A DNA stretch of 58,260 bases. Origin: an uncultured Bacteroides sp. Lineage in GTDB: Bacteria; Bacteroidota; Bacteroidia; Bacteroidales; Bacteroidaceae. Both the position numbers and the translations under genes were made by a program. The DNA lies in NCBI GenBank assembly GCA_949296855.1, contig CASFRN010000043.1, positions 1 to 58,260 on the forward strand, in the 5' to 3' direction. Each line of letters begins with the position of its first letter. Position 1 is the stretch's first letter. This document shows, piece after piece, positions 45,717 through 53,339 of this stretch. The notes below the pieces were generated by a model. It was given only the letters and a program-made list of their open reading frames with translations. It did no database searches and was not told the origin of the DNA.

Positions 45717-45766
45717 ATAATGAATAAGGAAGAATAACGAAAGAAAACGCTTAAATTATTCATTAT
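45717..45766. repeat. Inverted repeat before the second susD
   Basis: ATAATGAATAA (45717-45727) and TTATTCATTAT (45756-45766) pair perfectly with a 28-nt loop; then CATTAACTATTAACTG follows. It resembles the ftsA-ftsZ gap. Could lower downstream expression or be a processing site. Confidence 0.7.
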
Positions 45767-45793
45767 GAACCATTAACTATTAACTGAAAAGAC

Positions 45794-47551
45794 ATGAAAA
45801 AGAAACTCATATTATTCATAGCAACCGCACTGACCCTGTCTGCCTGCGATGACCTGTTCGAACCGGCTGTCGAAAACAACCAAATAGTAGAACAGATGTA
45901 CGATGACCAGGAATACATGCGTGGCATCCTGCATACGGTGTACAGTCAGGTTCCAGGCTACTACGACAACGGCGACTATGCCACGGACGACGCGGTAACC
46001 AACGAACCGGGCAACTCCTTACGGCAAATGGCTACGGGCGCCTGGACTAATACCTCGTACAACCCCTTAAGCCAATGGACGAACTCGTATAATGCCATCC
46101 AGTACATCAACCTCTACCTGCTGCACGCCCCCAACGTGACGTGGTCGACGAATGAAGAGCAGAATGCCCTCTTCGCCCGCCGCCTGGAAGGCGAAGCCTA
46201 CGGCTTGCGGGGGATGTTCTACTACTACCTGATGCGCGCTCATGCCGGCTTCGGCACCAACGGCGAATTGTTGGGCGTGCCCTTGTTCTTGGAATTCTTG
46301 GAAGGCGCAAACGCCAACTACAACTTGCCGCGCGCTTCGTTCCAAGAATGCGTAGACCAAATCAACAGCGACCTGCAACGGGCGGAAGAACTGCTGCCGT
46401 TGGAATACGACGACGTAACGGAAGTGCCTGCCAAATTCCAAAGCATTTGCACGGATATAGCCAACTACAACAATGTCATGGGGGCTAAGGCACGCGGCTT
46501 GATGAACGGATTGATTGCACAAGCCTTCCGTGCACAGATGGCACTGCTGGCAGCCAGTCCTCTCTATCAAGACGCATCCAATACAACCGATTGGGCGGCG
46601 GCAGCGGATGCCGCAGCCAAAGTCCTTGACTACAAAGGAGGTGTCAGCGGTTTAGACCCGAATGGCGTAGAATATTATTCTGCTGCAATAACCAATGCAT
46701 TGGGTGACGGTATAAATCCTGCGGAAATCATTTGGAGAACCAACAAGGATGGAGGCAGCAATACACAAGAAAGTGCTAACTTCCCGCCCAGCCTGTACGG
46801 AACGGGCCGCATGAACCCGTCGCAAAACTTGGTGGATGCCTTCCCGATGGCGAACGGCTACCCAATAGACAACGCGAACAGCGGTTACAACGCCAACGAC
46901 CCGTATGCCAACCGCGACCCGCGCCTGGATAAATACATTATCCATAACGGAAGCAGCATCAGCGAAAAAGGCGTGACCATCAATATTACGACAGGGAATG
47001 CAGACGGAATTAATACTACGGAAAGCCGTTCTACCCGTACCGGTTACTACTTGAAAAAGCGTATGCGTTGGGACGTGAATCTGGATCCGGGAGCTTCTAC
47101 CAACCAGCCGCACTACATCGCGCGTATCCGCTACACGGAAATGTTCCTGAACTATGCCGAGGCAGCCAACGAGGCTTGGGGACCAAAGGGAACGGGCACG
47201 CACGGGTATTCGGCGTACGACGTGATTAAAGCCATCCGCCAGCGTGCGGGAGTGGGCGGCACGGACGACCCGTACCTGGAAGCCTGCGCCAACAGCCAGG
47301 ACCAAATGCGCGGACTGATCCGCAACGAACGCCGCCTGGAGCTCTGCTTCGATGGCTTCCGCTTCTGGGACGTACGCCGCTGGAAACTGGACATCAACGA
47401 ACCGGTGTACGGCTTGCAATGGAATGGAGAGACTTACGAACGCTTCTTGGTAGAAGAACGCTCGTATAAGGACTATATGTATTTCAGCCCCATCCCGAAC
47501 TCGGAAATCCTGAAGTACGACCAGCTGATTCAAAACAAAGGATGGGAATAA
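45794..47551 (+). CDS. SusD-like nutrient-binding lipoprotein (second copy, XusD position)
   Basis: 585 residues; lipobox LSAC (Cys18). SusD features: YNAIQYINLYLLHAPNVTWS, RRLEGEAYGLRGMFYYYLMR, the C-terminal RYTEMFLNYAEAANEAWGPK, IRNERRLELCFDGFRFWDVR and the final QNKGWE. It should cap the second SusC. Low identity to the first copy suggests that the two pairs do not simply duplicate one function but take different oligosaccharides. Confidence 0.95.
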   Translation: MKKKLILFIATALTLSACDDLFEPAVENNQIVEQMYDDQEYMRGILHTVYSQVPGYYDNGDYATDDAVTNEPGNSLRQMATGAWTNTSYNPLSQWTNSYNAIQYINLYLLHAPNVTWSTNEEQNALFARRLEGEAYGLRGMFYYYLMRAHAGFGTNGELLGVPLFLEFLEGANANYNLPRASFQECVDQINSDLQRAEELLPLEYDDVTEVPAKFQSICTDIANYNNVMGAKARGLMNGLIAQAFRAQMALLAASPLYQDASNTTDWAAAADAAAKVLDYKGGVSGLDPNGVEYYSAAITNALGDGINPAEIIWRTNKDGGSNTQESANFPPSLYGTGRMNPSQNLVDAFPMANGYPIDNANSGYNANDPYANRDPRLDKYIIHNGSSISEKGVTINITTGNADGINTTESRSTRTGYYLKKRMRWDVNLDPGASTNQPHYIARIRYTEMFLNYAEAANEAWGPKGTGTHGYSAYDVIKAIRQRAGVGGTDDPYLEACANSQDQMRGLIRNERRLELCFDGFRFWDVRRWKLDINEPVYGLQWNGETYERFLVEERSYKDYMYFSPIPNSEILKYDQLIQNKGWE

Positions 47552-47591
47552 TGAATGAATGACCCTAATGATTAAAAGAAAGAAAAACGAT

Positions 47592-48623
47592 ATGAAAAAG
47601 AATCTATTATATATAGGAATGGCTTCGTTGCTCGTGGGAGGCATGGCGGCTTCCTGCCACAGCGGGACAAACGAATTCGACAACTTCGACTACAGCACCG
47701 TGTACTTCGCCAACCAGTTTGCCGAACGTACCCTGGAACTGGGCGAAGACGAGTTCGTAGACAACACCCTGGACAACGAGCGGAAAGTATCCATCAAGGC
47801 AGCCTGGGGAGGCGGGTACAACAACCCCCAGAACGTGACCATCGGCTTCGAAGTGGACGAATCGCTCTGCGACAACCTGTACTTCGTGGACGAAGGCCGT
47901 CCGGTGCTCCCCATGCCGCGCAACTACTACACCTTGGCTTCCGAACAGATTGACATCCCCGCCGGGCAAATCATGGGCGGCGTGGAAGTGCAGTTGACAA
48001 ACGATTTCTTTGCCGACCCCCTGTCGACAAGCAACAACTACGCCATCCCCTTGCTGATGACGGACGTAGTAGGCGCCGACTCCATCCTGTTGGGAACTGC
48101 CTCTATCGAGAATCCGGTGCTCACCAATGTAAACCATTGGAGCACACAGCCTAAAAACTATGTGATTTATGCCGTGAAATACGTCAACGAATGGCACGGG
48201 GAATACCTGCGCCGCGGCGTAGACATCATCAACGGAGCCACGCAGCCGGGCCGCCACGAACAATACATTGAAGACGATGAGGTGGTGTACGTGACAACCA
48301 ACAGCCTGACGCAAAGCAACCTGGCCCTGACCGCACAAGATGCAGAAGGGAATAACATCAGCTACAACGTCACCTTGAACTTCAACGAAGACGGCAACTG
48401 CACGCTGACGAGCGCAACCGACGGCGTGACCGTGAACGGAAGCGGCAAGTTCGTGAAAGACGGCGAAAAGAACAGCTTGGGAGGCAAAGACCGCGACGCC
48501 ATCTATTTGGACTATACGGTTAACCTCACCAACCTGAACAGGCAATACGTCACGAAAGACACGCTGGTATTGCGCACCCGCGGCGTACAAGGAGGTACTA
48601 CGTTCAATGCGGAAGTACGATAA
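47592..48623 (+). CDS. DUF1735-type surface glycan-binding lipoprotein (XusE position)
   Basis: 343 residues from the ATG at 47592 (MKKNLLYIGMASLLVGGMAA), lipobox AASC (Cys22). The frame is open 11 codons further upstream, without a lipoprotein signal. The N-terminal part matches the DUF1735/BT_3987-like domain (STVYFANQFAERTLELGEDE, NNPQNVTIGFEVDESLCDNL), a beta-sandwich common in SusE-position proteins; a second beta-domain begins near 200 (WHGEYLRRGVDIINGATQPG). In the known xylan cluster the gene after the second susD is xusE, and this one holds that place. Glycan contact is inferred from context. Confidence 0.88.
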   Translation: MKKNLLYIGMASLLVGGMAASCHSGTNEFDNFDYSTVYFANQFAERTLELGEDEFVDNTLDNERKVSIKAAWGGGYNNPQNVTIGFEVDESLCDNLYFVDEGRPVLPMPRNYYTLASEQIDIPAGQIMGGVEVQLTNDFFADPLSTSNNYAIPLLMTDVVGADSILLGTASIENPVLTNVNHWSTQPKNYVIYAVKYVNEWHGEYLRRGVDIINGATQPGRHEQYIEDDEVVYVTTNSLTQSNLALTAQDAEGNNISYNVTLNFNEDGNCTLTSATDGVTVNGSGKFVKDGEKNSLGGKDRDAIYLDYTVNLTNLNRQYVTKDTLVLRTRGVQGGTTFNAEVR

Positions 48624-48655
48624 AACATCTGGTTTAACGTTAAAACTTTAAGAAC

Positions 48656-50869
48656 ATGAAATACATCAATCATAAGTTCATCGGTCTCGCTGTAGCGGCG
48701 GCTCTGTTCACCTCGTGCGTGGACGAGTACGAATGCAACCTGCAGGTGGAAAAGCCCGAAGAGGTGGCAGGCAGCGAGTACCTGGCTACTTTCGATGTGC
48801 TGAAATCATACATCAGCCGTGCCGAGAACGCGCCGTTCAAGCTGACGGCAAACATGGCGCCGGCAGACTTCAATGCACACGAGATTGCCTACAGCACCCT
48901 TTTGACCAATTTCGACGGCCTGGACGTGGGCGGTGCCTATATGCCCGCCACGTCGGCTGACGACCAAGGCGCATACAACTTCGGCGACATGGCAACCATT
49001 GCCGATGCCGCCCAAACGGCGGGCGTCACCCTGTACGGCGGAACCCTTGCCTCGTACCAAGGGCAGCGCGCGGCTTATTATGCCGAGCAGTTCGAGCCGA
49101 CCGTCATCCCCTACGAACCGGAAAAGGGGCGCAGCGTGCTGTTTACCTTCGAAGAGGATGAAATCGGCACGGCTTACCCCATGAGCGGGAACAGCAGCGC
49201 GGAAGTCACTGCCGACCCGGACGACCCGAACAAGAAGGTGCTGTGCGTGGGCAGGGCAGACGAGTTCGCCAACTACTCGTTCGCCAAGCTGAACGTGAAA
49301 CTGCCCGAAGGGCGCAAATTAGGCGACTACGTGAGCCTGGAGTTCGACATGCGGGTGGTAGACAGCCACGGCATCTACGGCGCCGGCATGAAAGTGTACA
49401 TCAACGGACAGGAGTTCAACGTAGGCATGAACGCGGCGACCATGGGCTGCAACCCCAACACATGGAACCGCGGCGCGGTCATCAAGATGAACGACGCTAC
49501 CGCTCCGGGCTTCGTACTGCCAGCCGGACTGGCGGAACTGACCGAGTTCGAACTGCAGGTGGGAACCGCTTCGGGTGAAGCCTACTACTATCTGGACAAC
49601 ATCTACATGAACTACGAAGTGGCGGGCGGCGGCAACACCGTCATCGACTTCGAAGGCGACGAACTGGGCAAGACCTACCCGATGACCGGAAACAGTTCGG
49701 CTACCGTAGACACGGACCCGACCAACCCGGGCAACAAGGTGCTGCGCATCGGTACGCCGAGCGAGGCTTCCAGCCACTCGTACCCGCAATTCACCGTACA
49801 GCTGCAACCGGGCAGAACCCTGAAAGACTATACGGGCATCTCCCTGGATATGTACATCGTGAACGCAATGGGTATCTACGGCGACGGCGTGCGTGTCCTC
49901 ATCAACGGTGTGGAATTCAACAGCGGCAAAGGCCCCGCCGCGTTCGGCTGTCCGGACAACGCGTGGGGATACGGGCTGATCAACATCCCGTTCGGAAACG
50001 GGGAAGGCAGCATGCCGATTCCCGCCGGTATGGAAGACCTGACCGAAATCACCCTGGCGATAGGCGCAGGGTCTGGCTCTTGGCACGGCTACATCGACAA
50101 CATCACCCTGAAATGGAAGATGGACGACACCATCATTGAAAAGACCGATGAAGAAAAAGCCGACATCCTGACCGCCGACATGAACGCCTGGATAGGCGGC
50201 ATGATCAGCGCCGGAGGCGAAGCCGTAACGATGTGGAACATCATCGGCGAACCGCTCAGCCAAACGCAGGACGCCAACACCTTCAACTTCGGCGAATACC
50301 TGGGCGGCGACGCGGGATTCGCACGCACCGCCGTAGCCTTGGCGCGCGACACCGCTGCCGCCGCGGCACTGCCGGTACAGCTCTTCGTAAGCCAGACTTT
50401 CGAACAGACGGACGACATGGCATCGAAAGCCGACCAGCTGGCAACGCTGGTAAGCTCGTATGAGGAAGACGGCGAAACCACAATCGACGGATACAACGTG
50501 CTGCTCCATGCGGTTTACTCGAAAGACGCCACCGTACAGAAAGCCAACGAAGAGAAGGTCACCGCCCTCTTCACCCGCCTGGCTCAGGCGAACAAGCCGG
50601 TACGCGTATCCGACCTGAGCGTCTGCGTAGAGAATGCCGACGGCAGCCTGATCCAAGCCGGACAGGTTTCCACCGACGACCGCGTGAACGCCGGCAAGTA
50701 CCTGACGTTCATCATGCAGCAATACCGCACCCTCATCGGCGAAGCGAACCAGTACGGCATCTCGCTCTCGGGCTTGAACGAATCGTCGTCGGCGAACAAG
50801 CTCTGCCCGTGGACATCCGGCTGGAACCGCAACCTGTTCTATGAAGGCGTGGTGAACGGATTGAAGTAA
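48656..50869 (+). CDS. GH10-like lipoprotein with two inserted CBM-like modules; probable pseudoenzyme
   Basis: 737 residues, lipobox FTSC (Cys21). Residues 45-145 follow the N-terminal half of a GH10 xylanase (FKLTANMAPADFNAHEIAYS, QGAYNFGDMATIADAAQTAG, TLYGGTLASYQ). Residues 160-325 and 328-490 are two related beta-sandwich, CBM-like modules (shared YPMSGNSSA / YPMTGNSSA and HGIYGAGMKVYINGQEF / MGIYGDGVRVLINGVEF). Residues 500-737 resume the GH10 barrel: WNIIGEP in place of WDVVNEA (Glu532 at the acid/base position), IDGYNVLLHAVY, and VRVSDLSV in place of ITELDV, with Asp653 at the nucleophile position. The N-E-x-x-K and H-T-L-V-W-H substrate residues are also lost. It sits in the xyn10C position of the xylan core cluster. 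I infer a surface xylan-binding protein, not a working xylanase. Confidence 0.75.
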   Translation: MKYINHKFIGLAVAAALFTSCVDEYECNLQVEKPEEVAGSEYLATFDVLKSYISRAENAPFKLTANMAPADFNAHEIAYSTLLTNFDGLDVGGAYMPATSADDQGAYNFGDMATIADAAQTAGVTLYGGTLASYQGQRAAYYAEQFEPTVIPYEPEKGRSVLFTFEEDEIGTAYPMSGNSSAEVTADPDDPNKKVLCVGRADEFANYSFAKLNVKLPEGRKLGDYVSLEFDMRVVDSHGIYGAGMKVYINGQEFNVGMNAATMGCNPNTWNRGAVIKMNDATAPGFVLPAGLAELTEFELQVGTASGEAYYYLDNIYMNYEVAGGGNTVIDFEGDELGKTYPMTGNSSATVDTDPTNPGNKVLRIGTPSEASSHSYPQFTVQLQPGRTLKDYTGISLDMYIVNAMGIYGDGVRVLINGVEFNSGKGPAAFGCPDNAWGYGLINIPFGNGEGSMPIPAGMEDLTEITLAIGAGSGSWHGYIDNITLKWKMDDTIIEKTDEEKADILTADMNAWIGGMISAGGEAVTMWNIIGEPLSQTQDANTFNFGEYLGGDAGFARTAVALARDTAAAAALPVQLFVSQTFEQTDDMASKADQLATLVSSYEEDGETTIDGYNVLLHAVYSKDATVQKANEEKVTALFTRLAQANKPVRVSDLSVCVENADGSLIQAGQVSTDDRVNAGKYLTFIMQQYRTLIGEANQYGISLSGLNESSSANKLCPWTSGWNRNLFYEGVVNGLK

Positions 50870-50883
50870 GAAGTCCCCTCCAA

Positions 50884-50973
50884 CCTCCCCCCCGAAGGGG
50901 AGGCTGGAAATACCCCTACTGTGGATTTGCAATCCGACGAGAATACGTCCGCATTCGAAGCGGATTGCAAATC
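50884..50973. repeat. Two hairpins after the GH10-like gene
   Basis: CCTCCCC (50884-50890) pairs with GGGGAGG (50897-50903), loop CCCGAA. Then GATTTGCAATCCG (50924-50936) pairs perfectly with CGGATTGCAAATC (50961-50973), loop 24 nt. The first may weaken read-through; neither has a T-run. The second type of palindrome is one I associate with dispersed repeats in Bacteroides. Confidence 0.7.
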
Positions 50974-51013
50974 TTTCTTATCATGTTTCATTAACCTGTT
51001 TAATTTTACCGCC

Positions 51014-51403
51014 ATGAAAAAGCTGATTACCGTTTTCTTCGTATTGACATCCCTGCTTCTGTGGGCAAACCCGACAAGTGCATACGGACAATACACTATT
51101 AATATGCCTCCAGGCAATTTTGAATTGACACAATATAGTACACATACCCTGAACTTTGAGTGGAAACTACCCAAACATTTAGGAGGAGATACTTATGAAG
51201 GAGAAACTATCTATGAAATGTGCAAATGGGTAGATGCCAATTATCCTTTTATAACTTTTAAAAATTGGACCATATCCCGAATGGATGATGAATACACATA
51301 TGGATATTGCCAATTTTCTTTTGATTCATGCGAAGAAACAACCCTGACCATAACGGGCATAATCAACGGGCCGATAACCATTGAGGTAGGAGGAAATTAT
51401 TAG
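51014..51403 (+). CDS. Small secreted protein of unknown family
   Basis: 129 residues from the ATG at 51014; the frame is open 31 codons further upstream, across the palindrome, but only this start gives a signal peptide (MKKLITVFFVLTSLLLWANP, cleavage near ...TSAYG). The mature part is about 105 residues, with alternating strands (HTLNFEWKLPKHLGG, TLTITGIINGPITIEVGGNY) and two Cys (CKWV, DSCEE) besides one in GYCQF. No known domain recognised. Its DNA is clearly more AT-rich than the PUL genes on either side, so it may be a recent insertion. A small beta-rich binding protein is possible but not shown. Confidence 0.6.
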   Translation: MKKLITVFFVLTSLLLWANPTSAYGQYTINMPPGNFELTQYSTHTLNFEWKLPKHLGGDTYEGETIYEMCKWVDANYPFITFKNWTISRMDDEYTYGYCQFSFDSCEETTLTITGIINGPITIEVGGNY

Positions 51404-51447
51404 CCCCGTTCCGTTTAGGGAACCCCATATATTAAAATCGGTATAAC

Positions 51448-51585
51448 CTGTGGCGCAACAGCCACAAGCTGACGATATAATCCGCCTGTCCGGGTAACAA
51501 GAAGTTTTTCGGTTTTTAATGGTGTTAGTTAGTAAAAGATAAAATCGGATAACAACTCCCTACCTTGAGACAGGCGGATTTTTTT
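51448..51585 (+). ncRNA. Possible structured RNA with terminator
   Basis: TGTGGC-GCAACA-GCCACA forms a hairpin at 51449-51466. AATCCGCCTGTC (51479-51490) pairs perfectly with GACAGGCGGATT (51569-51580), closing a 78-nt region and followed directly by a T-run (51579-51585), like an intrinsic terminator. The whole is about 140 nt. It may be the 3' end of the upstream transcript, an independent small RNA or a cis-acting element before GH30. No known RNA class recognised. Confidence 0.45.
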
Positions 51586-51607
51586 CCGGCAACACACCGC
51601 TGCATCC

Positions 51608-51676
51608 GCAGGAAGATTATTCATCTTACGGCAGCAAGATTATTCATCTTACAGCAGGAAGATTATTCATCTTACA
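51608..51676 (+). repeat. Three 23-bp direct repeats upstream of GH30
   Basis: Units 51608-51630, 51631-51653 and 51654-51676 read GCAGGAAGATTATTCATCTT plus ACG/ACA, with one base change in the second unit. Each carries a small inverted repeat AAGAT-TATTC-ATCTT. The array ends 32 bp before the GH30 ATG. Confidence 0.85.
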
Positions 51677-51708
51677 AAACACGTATATAACTTAAACCCA
51701 AACCCAAC

Positions 51709-53328
51709 ATGAAACAACTGAAAACCATCTTTACCCTGCTCTTAGCAAGCGCCCTGCTTTGGGCTTGCTCGGACGACAACGACGAACCCGGCAAAACCGA
51801 CGCAGCCGGCGCGTACGCCAAATTCATGCGCTCGGAAATGAGCGTCGGCGGAGCGGAAGGCACAGCCGAAGCCGTAGTAGACTGGAAAGGCTGCACCTGG
51901 GAAATCACCCTGGGCGAAGGCGGCATCGTGAGCGCGGTGACCCCCGCATCGGGCGGAGACGCGGGCGGCGCGCAGCAGTTCACCACCGTGACCCTAACCT
52001 GCAACGCCAACCCTTCGCTTGACGCCCGCACGCAGACCATCACCCTGACCGGCCCAAACGGAGCCACCAGCGAACTGACCGTCACCCAGGAAGGCTCGGG
52101 CGGCATCGCCCTTACCGTAGACCCCACCGTGAAATACCAGCCGGTGACCGGATTCGGCGGCATGTACGCCGTCAGCATCTGGGGCACACCCGCCATCTCG
52201 GCCGACGAAATGAACCTGATGTACAGCCCCGACGGGCTGGGCTACTCCATCCTGCGCCTGATGATCTACGCCGACGAAAGCCGCTGGGCAGACGACGTGG
52301 CGGGAGCCAAGATAGCGCAGAGCCACGGCGCCACCGTGTTCGCCTGCCCGTGGAACATCCCGGCGGAATGGGCGGACAAAGCAGGCGATACCGACCACCT
52401 GAAGCCTGAACACTACGCCGACTACGCCGACCACCTCATCCGCTACGTGGACTTCATGAAAGAGAACGGGGTGGACATCTACGCCGTCTCGGTGCAGAAC
52501 GAGCCCGACATGGACTTCACCGCCTGGACACCGCAGGAAGTGACGGACTTCCTGAAGCAGGAAGGCGCACGCATCCGCGAGACGGGCGTGAAGCTGATGT
52601 CGCCCGAAGCCTGCGGCTACCAGCCAGAATACACCGACGCCGTGCTGAACGATGCCGCCGCCTTCGCGCAGACCGACATCGTAGCAGGACACCTCTACCA
52701 AGGGTTCACCGACCTGAGCAGCGGCTACGTGAAAGACCGCCACGACTACGTATGCGGGCTGTACCCGCGCCTGGGCGGCAAGACCTGGTGGATGACCGAA
52801 CACCTCTTCAACGACGGCGAAAAGGAAGAAGACCCGTCGCTGTGGCAGTTCTGGAACTGGGACTACAACTTCTCGCACCTGGCGAAGGAAATCCACATGT
52901 GCATGGAAGGCTACTGCAGCGCCTACGTGTACTGGTACCTGAAACGCTTCTACGGCATGATAGGCGACAATGACGACCGCTGCAAGGAAGAAGAAGGCGA
53001 AGTGTCGAAAAACGGCTACATCCTGGCACACTACGCGCAGTACGCTACCGGCACCACCCGCATCGCCGTCACCTCTGCCAGCGACAACATCGAAGCCACC
53101 GCTTACCTCGACGAGGCAACCGGCGACATAACCATCGTCTTGCTGAACCAGTCGGACCGCACGCTGGACGTGGTGATCCCGATGACGGGCGTCGGCGGAG
53201 CTTCGGCGGTAGAAACCAACGAAACGAAAAACATGGAGCCGACCGGGACCACCGTAACCGGAGAATCCGTATCTTTGCCCGTGAGCGGCAAGAGCATCGC
53301 CTCAGTGAAATTAACAATTAACAACTAA
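51709..53328 (+). CDS. GH30 family xylanase-like lipoprotein with BACON domain
   Basis: 539 residues; lipobox LWAC (Cys20). BACON domain about 35-128 (ending TSELTVTQEG), which may help surface display. Catalytic part 135-539: a (beta/alpha)8 barrel plus a side beta-domain. Acid/base Glu265 in SVQNEPDMD and nucleophile Glu364 in WWMTEH. The pattern is that of subfamily GH30_8, which cuts xylan next to glucuronic acid; the Arg-x-Tyr pair that binds the GlcA carboxylate in known members is matched by R413-F-Y415 in YWYLKRFYG. VSKNGYILAHYAQYATG is the usual end of the barrel. Likely endo-xylanase on glucuronoxylan and the main depolymerising enzyme of this PUL. 11 bp before GH43. Confidence 0.88.
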   Translation: MKQLKTIFTLLLASALLWACSDDNDEPGKTDAAGAYAKFMRSEMSVGGAEGTAEAVVDWKGCTWEITLGEGGIVSAVTPASGGDAGGAQQFTTVTLTCNANPSLDARTQTITLTGPNGATSELTVTQEGSGGIALTVDPTVKYQPVTGFGGMYAVSIWGTPAISADEMNLMYSPDGLGYSILRLMIYADESRWADDVAGAKIAQSHGATVFACPWNIPAEWADKAGDTDHLKPEHYADYADHLIRYVDFMKENGVDIYAVSVQNEPDMDFTAWTPQEVTDFLKQEGARIRETGVKLMSPEACGYQPEYTDAVLNDAAAFAQTDIVAGHLYQGFTDLSSGYVKDRHDYVCGLYPRLGGKTWWMTEHLFNDGEKEEDPSLWQFWNWDYNFSHLAKEIHMCMEGYCSAYVYWYLKRFYGMIGDNDDRCKEEEGEVSKNGYILAHYAQYATGTTRIAVTSASDNIEATAYLDEATGDITIVLLNQSDRTLDVVIPMTGVGGASAVETNETKNMEPTGTTVTGESVSLPVSGKSIASVKLTINN

Positions 53329-53339
53329 AACAACCCCAT

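Noticed and set aside
51608-51676. CRISPR array
   Set aside because: Only three directly adjacent 23-bp units without spacers and no cas genes; the same reasoning excludes 15055-15124.
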